From Lysinibacillus cavernae (GTDB lineage: Bacteria; Bacillota; Bacilli; Bacillales_A; Planococcaceae): 64,000 nucleotides of DNA. Position numbers and translations under genes: made by a program. The DNA is taken from positions 62,001-126,000 of the forward strand of contig NZ_WMEF01000008.1 of assembly GCF_009724685.1 (NCBI RefSeq), in the 5' to 3' direction. This document shows positions 16,894 to 26,094 of the stretch, in pieces (the first letter of the stretch is position 1; the number at the start of each line of letters is the position of its first letter). The notes beneath the pieces were generated by a model. The model saw nothing but the letters and a program-made list of their open reading frames with translations, had not been told where the DNA came from and searched no databases.

Positions 16894-18801
16894 TTGCGTA
16901 AATCTTTACCATTTGCATTATCAAAGGACCTTTCCTTTTTCGAATCATTAGGAAATTGGATGGGAGATGTTCTTTACGATGAATTGCCCGAAAAGGGTTT
17001 TGAATGTCGTGATGAGCAAATCTTTATGGCTTATCAAATAGAACAAGCACTGAAAGAAAAAAATGTACTCTTTGCAGAGGCAGGAGTAGGAACTGGCAAA
17101 ACGATTGCTTATTTACTACCAGCCATTTCTTATGCGCGTTACACTGGGAAACCGGCGCTTATTGCTTGTGCTGATGAAACATTAATCGACCAGCTTGTGA
17201 AAGAGGGGGGCGATATTTATAAACTCCAAAAAACGCTAGGGCTTGATATCGATGTTCGTTTAGCAAAATCAAGAGATCAATATTTATGCTTAAAACGCTT
17301 TGAGGAAGCAGAAAAAGTGGAGACGGATGAATGGATTGATGATATTGCCTTTTCAATCCCTGATGGGGTGTATGCACAGGGCTCTATGATTGCTGTACAG
17401 CCATATGGAGAACGCAGTGACTATCCAACCGTTAGTGATGAGGATTGGCAAAAGGTCAATTACAACTCCATTATGCAATGTTCTGTTTGTGAGCTACGCA
17501 ATCGCTGTGGGCAAACATTACATCGTTCCCATTATCGTAAATCTTCAGATCTTGTCATTTGTTCCCAAGATTTTTTAATGGAACATTTGGCTACAAAGGA
17601 ATCTCGTGAACGTGAAGGTCAGCTCGCACTACTACCTGAAGTGTCCATGATGGTGTTGGATGAAGGACATTTACTAGAATATGCTGCGCAAAAAGCGATG
17701 ACGTATAAAGTACAGGCGACAACTATTGTCGCATTACTAGAGCGTTTGATGGTAGATGGCGTACGAGAACGTACTCTCTATGCGATGGAAAAATTACAAG
17801 ATGATCATGAACTATTTTTTGACCAGCTTCGTGATGATATTGTGGCTTCAACGGAAGACCGTAAACGTATTAATAAATCTAAAACATTGCTGGCTTACGG
17901 CAAACAGTTGATAGCAGATGTAGAAACTTTAATGGAAGAATTCGTCTTTGAATCAGAAATGTATATGATTCCTGAATATGAATTAAATATGGCAGAAGAA
18001 TATTTAGAACAATATGAGGCTTCTTTGCGTATTTTCATAGCGCAGGGGGATGCTGTGGATTGGTTAGAGGAAACAGATGGTGAAGAAACGCTCGTTATTA
18101 TGCCTCGTTTAATCACAGAAGTTTTAGCGGAAAAATTATTCTCTAAAAAGCTTCCGATTGTCTTTTCATCTGCAACTTTGTCGGTCAATAAAGACTTTTC
18201 TTACATCGCATATAGCTTAGGAATTCGAGATTACCAATCATTTTCTGTGCCTTCTCCATTCGATTATGAGGAAGTCATGAAAATCTATTTACATGAACTT
18301 GCCCAACGTGATAAAACAGCGCGTGTTCAGCAATTGCTGCGTGATGGTGAGCAAACATTGATATTATTTAAATCCAAGCAAGCCATGCTAAACTTTAAAG
18401 CCGAACTACCGCTAATGGAACGAATGTATATAGCATTTGAGGGAGATCGTGAGCTTTCGGCTATTGTCCGAGATTTCCAGCAAGGAACGATCAAAACATT
18501 ATGCTCATATCATTTATGGGAAGGTTTAGATTTACCTGAGGAAGCATTAACGCGTGTTATTATTTATGATTTACCGTTTCCTCCGCAAGACCCGTTATTT
18601 GATGCGAAACGTACATTTGCTGAAAATCCATTTGAGGAGGTCGAATTGCCTTTCATGCAACTTCGCTTACAGCAAGGGATGGGACGCTTAATTCGTACAT
18701 CAAATGACCATGGTGATATTCACATTTTGTTAAATGAAGAAGAACAAAAACAGCGTGCAGCCTTTGAAAATATTTTAGCGGTTGTACCGGAAATTAAGTA
18801 G
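16894..18801 (+). CDS. ypvA: DinG/XPD-family iron-sulfur DNA helicase (YpvA)
   Basis: 635 residues from TTG 16894, preceded by AGAGGGGGA. It is a superfamily 2 helicase with a Walker A motif (GVGTGKT, Lys69), a DEGH box (256-259) and a C-terminal helicase domain with QGMGRLIR. Four cysteines at 132, 196, 199 and 205 fit the 4Fe-4S cluster that XPD/DinG helicases use to split duplex DNA. It likely acts on damaged or structured DNA. It resembles YpvA of B. subtilis, which lacks the exonuclease domain of the longer DinG. A -10 TATAAT at 16858-16863 precedes it. Confidence 0.92.
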   Translation: MRKSLPFALSKDLSFFESLGNWMGDVLYDELPEKGFECRDEQIFMAYQIEQALKEKNVLFAEAGVGTGKTIAYLLPAISYARYTGKPALIACADETLIDQLVKEGGDIYKLQKTLGLDIDVRLAKSRDQYLCLKRFEEAEKVETDEWIDDIAFSIPDGVYAQGSMIAVQPYGERSDYPTVSDEDWQKVNYNSIMQCSVCELRNRCGQTLHRSHYRKSSDLVICSQDFLMEHLATKESREREGQLALLPEVSMMVLDEGHLLEYAAQKAMTYKVQATTIVALLERLMVDGVRERTLYAMEKLQDDHELFFDQLRDDIVASTEDRKRINKSKTLLAYGKQLIADVETLMEEFVFESEMYMIPEYELNMAEEYLEQYEASLRIFIAQGDAVDWLEETDGEETLVIMPRLITEVLAEKLFSKKLPIVFSSATLSVNKDFSYIAYSLGIRDYQSFSVPSPFDYEEVMKIYLHELAQRDKTARVQQLLRDGEQTLILFKSKQAMLNFKAELPLMERMYIAFEGDRELSAIVRDFQQGTIKTLCSYHLWEGLDLPEEALTRVIIYDLPFPPQDPLFDAKRTFAENPFEEVELPFMQLRLQQGMGRLIRTSNDHGDIHILLNEEEQKQRAAFENILAVVPEIK

Positions 18802-18806
18802 ATAAA

Positions 18807-18840
18807 AGCGAGTTTGCAAATGAATGCAAGCTCGCTTTTT
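18807..18840 (+). terminator. Terminator after ypvA
   Basis: AGCGAGTTTGCA (18807-18818) pairs with TGCAAGCTCGCT (18825-18836), followed by TTTTT. Confidence 0.9.
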
Positions 18841-18969
18841 GGTATATTAAAATAATATTTTATTTGTAGCTAAATAATGTGAATTTAAAAAACTGTTGAA
18901 TATTTCTCTTTTAAGCTATATAGTTCTTTGTAATGCAATGAAATTTGGTGAAAGAAAATATTTTTTTTA

Positions 18970-18999
18970 TTGAAAATAATTTCACAAAAGGTTTATAAT
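18970..18999 (+). promoter_or_regulatory. Promoter of the eut regulatory genes
   Basis: TTGAAA (18970-18975), an 18-nt spacer and TATAAT (18994-18999), about 60 nt before eutW. No AGCAA-type ANTAR site is seen here, so eutW and eutV should be made without antitermination control. Confidence 0.65.
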
Positions 19000-19058
19000 A
19001 ATGACAAGAATTTTTAAGAATAGTCAAATTGTTTGATGACTATTCCTTGATAGGGGGC

Positions 19059-20489
19059 TTGAACCTGTCGAACATTCAATCATTGTGTAGAAAATATACA
19101 AATCTATCGGCAACGGATATTGACAAGTTAATAGAAATTGAGGCTACGCTAACGTATTATGCTGAGTTGACTGATTGTTATATGTTCATAGATTGCATGT
19201 TGGAAAATTTGCCACATGCGATTGTTGTGGCAGAGGCATTCCCGAAAAAGGAAATTGGTTTATATGAAAAATCAGTTATCGGAAAATTCGTATTTGAAAG
19301 TTTTGAACCAGCTGTATTTGCTGCGTTTAAACATAAAGAAAAATCATCTATTTCCAGAGCGATTACGCAGGAAGGCATTACGGTGGAGCAAAATGTGATC
19401 CCCATTTTTAATGAGCAACAGCATGTGATTGCTGTGTTGATTCAGGAAAAAATGGTAAAAATGCAAACGACACCAAAAGATGATTTTCAAAATATGCCTT
19501 TTGCATTAATTGAGCATATTGTAGAACCACAGTCTCAACCAATTCCAGTTGTTTCCGATTTACTCGTAGAGTCGATTATACTTACCAATCACGAAAATAA
19601 GGTGATTTACAGTAATCCTGCTGGCTATCATTTTATTTCAGAGCTATCTGGATTAGAAAACTTTTACAATGTCGCATTGGATAAAATCTTACCGTTTCTA
19701 CAGGAAGTCTATGATAAAGGCGATGATGTCTTTTTCTTAGAAATTACGATTGATCGTAAATCCTTTATTGTAAAGAAAATTCCAATACGCAGTCAAAATG
19801 AGAAGGTCACACTACTCATTATTCATGATCTAACAGAGCTTAAACTGAAAGAAAATGAGCTAATGATGAAAACATTTGCGATACGAGAAATTCACCACCG
19901 CGTGAAAAATAATCTTCAGACAGTGACAAGCCTATTACGTTTGCAAATGCGAAATGAATTGTCAGCTGCGAATGCAAGTGCGTTTCAAGAGGCATTAAAT
20001 CGAATATATAGTATTTCATCTGTTTATGAGCTTATTTTGGAAAATGAGGATAACGCTGAAGAGAGAGTAGACGTTATTGCATTAGCTAAAAAAATCGGTC
20101 ATAAAATGATTGGAACGTCCAATACAGCAACGATTCAACTAGCCTTTCATCATGATAATTTGCAGCTATTTTGCCATTCAAAAAAAGCAGTATCCCTTGC
20201 ACTCATTATTTGTGAGCTACTGCAAAATGCATTAAAGTATGCTTTTATCGGTCGTGATGAAGGAACAATCGATATTCAATTCATTCAAGAAGATTCTACC
20301 ATTTCACTTCATATTTCTGACAACGGCGTTGGAATGCAAGAAGTGAAGGCATCTTTTGGTATGGAGATTATCACAAGGCTTGTAGAATATGATTTAGCTG
20401 GCTCATTTTCAATTATCCCTAGTGAAGAAGGTACACATACTCAAATTCAGTTCCCTGTAAGTGAGGAGGTATTTATCGTAAATGACTAG
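19059..20489 (+). CDS. eutW: EutW ethanolamine sensor histidine kinase
   Basis: 476 residues from TTG 19059. N-terminal sensory region, a PAS-like segment (about 165-260), then a HisKA_2 dimerisation helix with the phospho-accepting EIHHRVKNNLQ block (His279 or His280), and an HATPase domain with DNGVGM. No membrane segment, so it senses ethanolamine inside the cell and phosphorylates EutV. The start is uncertain: TTG 19029 has no ribosome site, TTG 19059 lies only 1 nt after the AGGGGG, and a CTG at 19065 has ideal spacing. It overlaps eutV by 8 nt. Confidence 0.92.
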   Translation: MNLSNIQSLCRKYTNLSATDIDKLIEIEATLTYYAELTDCYMFIDCMLENLPHAIVVAEAFPKKEIGLYEKSVIGKFVFESFEPAVFAAFKHKEKSSISRAITQEGITVEQNVIPIFNEQQHVIAVLIQEKMVKMQTTPKDDFQNMPFALIEHIVEPQSQPIPVVSDLLVESIILTNHENKVIYSNPAGYHFISELSGLENFYNVALDKILPFLQEVYDKGDDVFFLEITIDRKSFIVKKIPIRSQNEKVTLLIIHDLTELKLKENELMMKTFAIREIHHRVKNNLQTVTSLLRLQMRNELSAANASAFQEALNRIYSISSVYELILENEDNAEERVDVIALAKKIGHKMIGTSNTATIQLAFHHDNLQLFCHSKKAVSLALIICELLQNALKYAFIGRDEGTIDIQFIQEDSTISLHISDNGVGMQEVKASFGMEIITRLVEYDLAGSFSIIPSEEGTHTQIQFPVSEEVFIVND

Positions 20490-21060
20490 GAAAGTTATGA
20501 TTGTCGAAGATGAATCACTGATAGCAATTGATTTAAAGTTTATGTTAGAGGATAATGGCTACGAAGTAGTAGCTCAAGCTAATAATGGCGAAACTGCCAT
20601 TGAGTTAGCCTTTATACATAAACCACAGTTAATCTTAATGGACATTAAAATGCCTAAACTAGATGGTTTAAAGGCAAGTAAAATTATTGAACAACAGCTT
20701 GGTATACCCGTTCTTTTTATCTCTGCATATAGTGAAAAAGAATTGCTGCTATACATGAAGCAGGATAATATATTAGGATATGTTATGAAACCGTTTTCCG
20801 AAAAAAATGTGTTGCCAGTGCTAGAGGTTGCTTTTCATCAAATTGATAAGTTCAACCGTCTCAATGGGGAGATCTTACATACGCAAACACAATTAGATAA
20901 GCGGAAAGTCATTGAACGAGCAAAGGGCTTGCTTATGCAGGCAGAAAATATAAGTGAGGACGAGGCTTACCGCAAGATTCGCAACGAAAGTATGCAAACG
21001 CAACAGGAAATGGTGCACATCGCAAAACAAATTATTAATACCTTACAAGTCAATAGTTGA
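20482..21060 (+). CDS. eutV: EutV response regulator with ANTAR RNA-binding domain
   Basis: 192 residues. The receiver domain carries the phosphorylation site Asp54 in ILMDIKMPKLDG. A coiled linker leads to a C-terminal ANTAR domain (about 127-190, with KVIERAKGLLM). In Enterococcus faecalis phosphorylated EutV dimerises and binds paired RNA hairpins, stopping formation of terminators ahead of eut genes. A matching hairpin and terminator begin exactly at the end of this gene (21057-21107). It is translated from an 8-nt overlap with eutW. Confidence 0.96.
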   Translation: MTRKVMIVEDESLIAIDLKFMLEDNGYEVVAQANNGETAIELAFIHKPQLILMDIKMPKLDGLKASKIIEQQLGIPVLFISAYSEKELLLYMKQDNILGYVMKPFSEKNVLPVLEVAFHQIDKFNRLNGEILHTQTQLDKRKVIERAKGLLMQAENISEDEAYRKIRNESMQTQQEMVHIAKQIINTLQVNS

Positions 21061-21107
21061 AGCAAAGGCGCTTTAAAGAGATTTCTTCTTTAAAGTGCCT
21101 TTTTTTA
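21057..21107 (+). promoter_or_regulatory. ANTAR-type attenuator between eutV and eutH
   Basis: AGCAAAGGCGCTT at 21061-21073 forms a 7-bp hairpin (21057-21063 with 21070-21076) with the hexaloop AAAGGC, which has A at position 1 and G at position 4 as ANTAR targets do. It matches 12 of 13 positions of the conserved eut leader motif AGCAANGRRGCUY as I recall it. The same bases form the left arm of a long terminator (21065-21079 with 21087-21101) followed by seven T, so the two folds exclude each other. The usual upstream partner hairpin was not found. Confidence 0.75.
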
Positions 21108-21143
21108 TATAAATTTATCAATTATAAAGGGGTGATGAGTAAG

Positions 21144-22388
21144 ATGGCAATGATAGGAACGGTTATCGTTTATATTATTATGATTTGTGCAGTTTTAGGG
21201 GCAATCGGTGCTATCCGAGACGCTGAGTATGGGATTGGGAAAGAATTTATGAATGGGATCCATACAGTTGGACATATTTTTGTCCCAGCAGCAGGGATCA
21301 TGGCAGCTATACCTTACTTAACATGGTTTATTAGTCATTTTATTAGTCCGATTTTTGAGTTAATTGGTGCAGATCCTGCCATTGCAGCAACAACTATTTT
21401 AGCTTCGGACATGGGTGGTTACCAATTAGCCAATGCGTTAAAAGAGTCATATGAGGGATGGGTAATGGCTCTAGTTGTTGGATTTATGTCAGGTGCTACC
21501 ATTGTATTCTCGATTCCGATGGGCCTTGCGATGTTAGATAAGCGTGATCATAAATATATGGCGCTAGGCATTATGGCTGGCGTATTAACAATTCCGATTG
21601 GTGCATTTATTTCTTCGATCATGATTGTGCTATTTAACACAGAAGTCCGTGAAGTCATTAGTACAACAGAGGCGCCTACATATGTGTTTGCCATTTCTGT
21701 TTTACAAATTTTAATTAATTTACTGCCTTTGTTTATTTTCGTTGTGTTAATCGCGTTAGGCTTAAAACTTATTCCAAACGGTATGATTACCGGCTTCATG
21801 GTATTTGGACGCGTGATGGATGCAGGGATCAAATTAGTGTTAGTGTTCTCGATTGTTGAAATTTTCACAGGCATTTTTACAAAGATATTTGGTGCATGGG
21901 GCTTCGATCCAATCATGGCTGATGAGATCGATCAATTCCGAGCATTAGAAACAGCAGGTTATATCGGTATTATGCTAGCGGGTGCATTCCCAATGGTTTA
22001 TTTAATTCGAAAATATGCTTCGAAACCACTTGAAGCGGCTGGTAAAAAATTGGGCTTATCATCTGTAGGCAGTGCAGGTATTTTAGCAACAATTGCTAAT
22101 ATTTTAGCGATGTTCACACTTGTTCGCCATATGCCACCAAAGGATAAAGTAATAAACATTGCATTTGGCGTATGTTCAGCATTCTTGTTAGGTGACCATT
22201 TATCATTCACAGCTAATTTCCAGCCAACCATCATTTTACCTGTTATTGCTGGTAAGTTTTTAGCGGGTGTTATTGCGATTATTTTAGCGTACAAGCTTTC
22301 AGTACCAACTGCATTAAGGTTGGAGATTGAGGATCGTAAGGCAGGCATCATTAAAGAAGGCGAATATTTAACAGATCAAAAGTCTTAA
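21144..22388 (+). CDS. eutH: Ethanolamine permease EutH
   Basis: 414 residues from ATG 21144, the start that matches the family N-terminus MAMIGTVIVYIIM; ATG 21135 and GTG 21132 are also in frame. About ten hydrophobic segments and conserved Gly/Pro-rich loops identify EutH, a membrane protein that helps uptake of ethanolamine when its protonated form is scarce outside. It is the first gene after the EutV-controlled attenuator and so the first structural gene switched on. Confidence 0.95.
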   Translation: MAMIGTVIVYIIMICAVLGAIGAIRDAEYGIGKEFMNGIHTVGHIFVPAAGIMAAIPYLTWFISHFISPIFELIGADPAIAATTILASDMGGYQLANALKESYEGWVMALVVGFMSGATIVFSIPMGLAMLDKRDHKYMALGIMAGVLTIPIGAFISSIMIVLFNTEVREVISTTEAPTYVFAISVLQILINLLPLFIFVVLIALGLKLIPNGMITGFMVFGRVMDAGIKLVLVFSIVEIFTGIFTKIFGAWGFDPIMADEIDQFRALETAGYIGIMLAGAFPMVYLIRKYASKPLEAAGKKLGLSSVGSAGILATIANILAMFTLVRHMPPKDKVINIAFGVCSAFLLGDHLSFTANFQPTIILPVIAGKFLAGVIAIILAYKLSVPTALRLEIEDRKAGIIKEGEYLTDQKS

Positions 22389-22414
22389 TCGATTAAAAAG
22401 TGAGGTGATGACGT

Positions 22415-22756
22415 GTGAGTGAAGAGAAAAAACGATTTATTCAGGAGTTTGTGCCGGGTAAACAGCTAACATTGAGTCACCTTATTGCTAATCCTGATCC
22501 AGAAATGTTTCAAAAGCTAGGCATTCAAGATGCGGGGGCACTTGGCATAATGACATGTACCCCAAGTGAAACAGTTATTATCGCAGGGGATTTAGCGACA
22601 AAGGCAGCCAATGTCAAATTAGGATTTTTAGATCGTTTTACAGGCAGTCTCGTTATTGTTGGTAGCGTATCAGAGGTGGAAATGGCGATGTTAGAAATTA
22701 ATCGCTTTTTATCAGAGGTATTAGGTTATACACCATCAAAAATAACGAAATCATAG
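22415..22756 (+). CDS. eutS: Microcompartment shell protein EutS
   Basis: 113 residues from GTG 22415 after GAGGTGATG. Single BMC domain with the characteristic opening [14 protein letters not shown] and [24 protein letters not shown] of EutS/PduU shell hexamers, which bend in E. coli. It forms part of the protein shell that retains acetaldehyde. Confidence 0.96.
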   Translation: MSEEKKRFIQEFVPGKQLTLSHLIANPDPEMFQKLGIQDAGALGIMTCTPSETVIIAGDLATKAANVKLGFLDRFTGSLVIVGSVSEVEMAMLEINRFLSEVLGYTPSKITKS

Positions 22757-22766
22757 GATGTGTCAA

Positions 22767-23267
22767 ATGAAAAATCGAGTAATGATAATAGGCGGTGTGC
22801 AAGCAGGAAAGTCAACATTGATGAATACTTTGTTAGGTAAAGAAAGCCAAGCCAACAAAACACAAGCACTCGTTTATGATGACTGGATTGTTGATACACC
22901 AGGTGAATATGTTGAAAACCCAATGTATTACAGAAATATCATGGCAACATCGTTGGAAGTCACCCATGTGATTTACTTGCAGGATGCCACGGCAGAGAGG
23001 AGTGTGTTCCCTCCGCAGTTCAGCTTAGGGATTCCCAAAATCCAAATTGGTGTTATTACCAAGATTGATGCACCTAACGCAAATATAGAAAGGGCTACAG
23101 CTTTATTAAAAAATGTGATGACGCAAGGCCCTATCGTGAAAACATCTTCTTGGCAAAAGCTTGGCATTGAGTTTATTGAACCATTGATACAACTCAAGAC
23201 ACATGAAGAAATTCGTCAATTTGTGAAGGATCGCGATAGTCCGTATCTCATGTATTGCTCGCAGTAG
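22767..23267 (+). CDS. eutP: EutP/PduV-family small GTPase-like protein
   Basis: 166 residues from ATG 22767 (an in-frame ATG at 22758 overlaps the ribosome site). Ras-like P-loop GGVQAGKST at 9-17 and DTPGEY as the G3 motif. EutP is associated with eut operons; in Salmonella it has been reported to act as an acetate kinase, while PduV links to the compartment shell. The 3' end overlaps the untranslated leader of eutA. Confidence 0.93.
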   Translation: MKNRVMIIGGVQAGKSTLMNTLLGKESQANKTQALVYDDWIVDTPGEYVENPMYYRNIMATSLEVTHVIYLQDATAERSVFPPQFSLGIPKIQIGVITKIDAPNANIERATALLKNVMTQGPIVKTSSWQKLGIEFIEPLIQLKTHEEIRQFVKDRDSPYLMYCSQ

Positions 23268-23284
23268 CGAGGGGGAGGTGTAGG

Positions 23285-24709
23285 GTGAAAACTGAAAAAA
23301 TATTTAGTGCAGGCATTGATATTGGAACAAGTACGACAAAAATGGTGGTCAGTAGCTTTCTGTTAAAGAATGTGGCAGGTGTGACACACGTGCCAAGAAT
23401 TGAAATTATTGAGAAAACGGTGTTGCATCAAAGTCCAATCATCAAAACACCTTTTATCAATAAAGACATGATTGATATGAAGAAGATAGAAGAATTTATT
23501 TTCCAACAGTATCAATTGGCACAAATCGCACCAACGGATATTTCAACAGGTGCCATTATTATTACAGGTGAATCTGCCACGAAGGAAAATGCAAGCGAGG
23601 TTGTCCATACCATTGCAGATGGCGCTGGTCATTTTTTAGTTGCTACCGCTGGTCCTGATTTAGAGGCTATCATCGCTGCTAAAGGTGCGGGTACTTTACA
23701 GCAATCAAAGAATTCAGCCAAAGTAATTGCCAACATTGATATTGGTGGAGGTACAGCGAATATGGCTGTTATGCAATTCGGAGAAGTCATTGGTACTTGT
23801 ACCTTACATGTTGGTGGTAGATTGATTGAATTTAAGGATGGCAAGATTCAATCAATTTCTCCGCCACTCATGCGACTGATGGAAAAATGGTCTAATCCGT
23901 TAGCTGTTGGTGATGCGGCAGAGGATGTTCGAGTTTCTCAATGTATTGAAGAAATGGTTAGGACACTTGCTATGATCCTTCATGGACAATGTACTGATGA
24001 AGAGCATCCATTATTGCTAGGTCATTTACCGAACTGGCATAAACCAGTCGATGCCATCGTCTTCTCTGGTGGTGTGGCCTCCTGTATTTATGAAAATGAA
24101 TGTACACAGCGTCAATATGATGATATCGGCGAAAAATTAGCAAAAATGCTAGTACAGCATGAGCAGTTGCAATCATTTTTATGGCTAAGACCTGAAGAAA
24201 CGGCACGTGCGACAGTAACTGGAGCTGGTACACAAACGACTGAAATCAGTGGGGCAACCATTCAGGTGGATGCGGAAGTGTTACCGCTAAAAAATGTGCC
24301 TGTCTTCAACTGCCATATGGATGCAACGACGACTGACTATAACATAACGGTGAAGACAGCGGTGGAGCGAGCAGATGATTTATTTTCTATACAGAATCAT
24401 CGTTCTCCATTTGCACTCTATTTTAATGAATTGCCGTATTTAAGCTTTCGGGATGTACATGCATTGTGTGAGGCCATTTTGCAACACTTGGCAACCAGAT
24501 GCTCCAAGGACATTCCAATTATCATAGTCATTCAATCAGATTATGCAAAGATTATTGGACAGACCATACAAGCAATCAATCCTACAGTGCCAATCATTTG
24601 CATCGATCAAATTAAAGTGGAAACTGGTGACTACATCGACATTGGAGAGGTTCTGCCATCTGGCGTTGTTCCTGTCGTTGTGAAAACTCTTGCCTTCCAT
24701 TCAAAGTAA
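23285..24709 (+). CDS. eutA: Ethanolamine ammonia-lyase reactivating factor EutA
   Basis: 474 residues from GTG 23285, 6 nt after GGAGG; an in-frame ATG at 23255 lies inside eutP and lacks a site. An actin/Hsp70-like ATPase fold is indicated by the phosphate loop AGIDIGTSTTKM at the N-terminus and by NIDIGGGTANMAVM. EutA exchanges damaged cobalamin cofactor in EutBC for fresh adenosylcobalamin using ATP. It lies just upstream of eutB, its partner. Confidence 0.95.
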   Translation: MKTEKIFSAGIDIGTSTTKMVVSSFLLKNVAGVTHVPRIEIIEKTVLHQSPIIKTPFINKDMIDMKKIEEFIFQQYQLAQIAPTDISTGAIIITGESATKENASEVVHTIADGAGHFLVATAGPDLEAIIAAKGAGTLQQSKNSAKVIANIDIGGGTANMAVMQFGEVIGTCTLHVGGRLIEFKDGKIQSISPPLMRLMEKWSNPLAVGDAAEDVRVSQCIEEMVRTLAMILHGQCTDEEHPLLLGHLPNWHKPVDAIVFSGGVASCIYENECTQRQYDDIGEKLAKMLVQHEQLQSFLWLRPEETARATVTGAGTQTTEISGATIQVDAEVLPLKNVPVFNCHMDATTTDYNITVKTAVERADDLFSIQNHRSPFALYFNELPYLSFRDVHALCEAILQHLATRCSKDIPIIIVIQSDYAKIIGQTIQAINPTVPIICIDQIKVETGDYIDIGEVLPSGVVPVVVKTLAFHSK

Positions 24710-24720
24710 GGAGGATGAAT

Positions 24721-26085
24721 ATGAATCTATCGGTGATATTTGGTGGAGAAAAATATAATTTTAAATCATTAAAAGATGTAATGGCTAAGGCCAATGAAGA
24801 AAAATCAGGAGATCAGCTTGCTGGTATCGCAGCTGAAACGGTTCAACAACGAATCGCAGCTAAGGCAGTGTTAAGTGAACTTTTAGTAAAAGATATCCGA
24901 GAAAATCCATTAGTGCCGCAAGAAAATGATGAGGTTTCGCGCATTATTGAAGGCGACGTTAATGAGCAAATATATGGAGAAATTAAAAACTGGAGCATCG
25001 AGCAGCTGCGTGAATATATTTTATCGAATGATACTGGTGATCGTGAGTTAAAGCGTTTAAGCAAAGGGATGAATTCCGAGGTTATTGCTGCTGTCACAAA
25101 GCTCATGTCCAATCTTGATCTTGTCCATGCAGCCAATAAAGTAGAAATTCTATCAACCTGTAATATTACGATTGGCCAAAAAGGGACGCTGTCTTCTCGA
25201 TTGCAACCAAACCATCCAACAGACAATATAGATGGCATTATTGCCTCACTAAAAGAAGGTCTGTCCTATGGGATTGGGGATGCCGTTATCGGCATTAACC
25301 CTGTAGATGATTCTGTTGAAAGTGTCAAAAAGGTGCTTACGGCAACAAAAGAATTCATCAATGATTGGTCGATTCCTACACAAAACTGTGTATTGGCCCA
25401 TATCACAACACAGATGAAGGCGATTAAGCAAGGCGCTCCAGCAGATATGATTTTCCAAAGTATCGCTGGTACTGAAATTGCTAACCGTTCTTTCGGGATT
25501 TCTGCAGACCTAATAAGAGAAGCAGAGGAGCTCATTAAAAAGCAAGGGACTGGTACGGGTCCAAATTTATTCTACTTTGAAACAGGTCAAGGCTCAGAGC
25601 TTTCAGCAGAAGCTCATATGGGGATTGACCAAGTGACACTTGAATCTCGCAATTATGGATTTGCAAGACATTTTAATCCCTATATTGTCAACACAGTGGT
25701 TGGTTTTATCGGCCCAGAGTATTTATACAACAATAAACAAGTCATTCGAGCAGGTCTCGAAGATCATTTCATGGGCAAAATGCATGGTATCCCTATGGGC
25801 GTAGATATTTGTTATACAAACCATATTAAGGCAGACCAAAATGATGTTGAAGATTTAAGTGTGCTGCTGACAGCTGCTGGCGTTAATTTTATTATTGCTG
25901 CACCGATGGGTGATGATGTCATGCTTAACTATCAATCAATGAGTTTCCATGATGTGGCTACATTACTCCAAACATTTGGTAAAAAACCAGCGCCAGAATA
26001 TTTGGCTTGGTTAGAGAAAATGGGCATTTATGAAAATGGTCGACTTTCAGCAAGAGCTGGCGATTTATCCATTTTTGAAAGGTAG
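24721..26085 (+). CDS. eutB: Ethanolamine ammonia-lyase large subunit EutB
   Basis: 454 residues from ATG 24721, the better spaced of two ATG codons after AAGGAGG; E. coli EutB has 453. TIM-barrel catalytic subunit that, with EutC, converts ethanolamine to acetaldehyde and ammonia by an adenosylcobalamin radical reaction. Family stretches such as NHPTDNIDGIIASLKEGLSY in the middle and GLEDHFMGKMHGIPMGVD near the C-terminus are well kept. Central enzyme of the operon. Confidence 0.97.
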   Translation: MNLSVIFGGEKYNFKSLKDVMAKANEEKSGDQLAGIAAETVQQRIAAKAVLSELLVKDIRENPLVPQENDEVSRIIEGDVNEQIYGEIKNWSIEQLREYILSNDTGDRELKRLSKGMNSEVIAAVTKLMSNLDLVHAANKVEILSTCNITIGQKGTLSSRLQPNHPTDNIDGIIASLKEGLSYGIGDAVIGINPVDDSVESVKKVLTATKEFINDWSIPTQNCVLAHITTQMKAIKQGAPADMIFQSIAGTEIANRSFGISADLIREAEELIKKQGTGTGPNLFYFETGQGSELSAEAHMGIDQVTLESRNYGFARHFNPYIVNTVVGFIGPEYLYNNKQVIRAGLEDHFMGKMHGIPMGVDICYTNHIKADQNDVEDLSVLLTAAGVNFIIAAPMGDDVMLNYQSMSFHDVATLLQTFGKKPAPEYLAWLEKMGIYENGRLSARAGDLSIFER

Positions 26086-26094
26086 GTGAATCAA

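Noticed and set aside
18841-19028. Cobalamin riboswitch or ANTAR site before eutW
   Set aside because: No B12-box or AGCAA-type hairpin found; only a promoter is supported.
21548-22351. Minus-strand frames of 117-122 codons over eutH
   Set aside because: They are mirror frames of a membrane protein gene with biased codons; no ribosome site.
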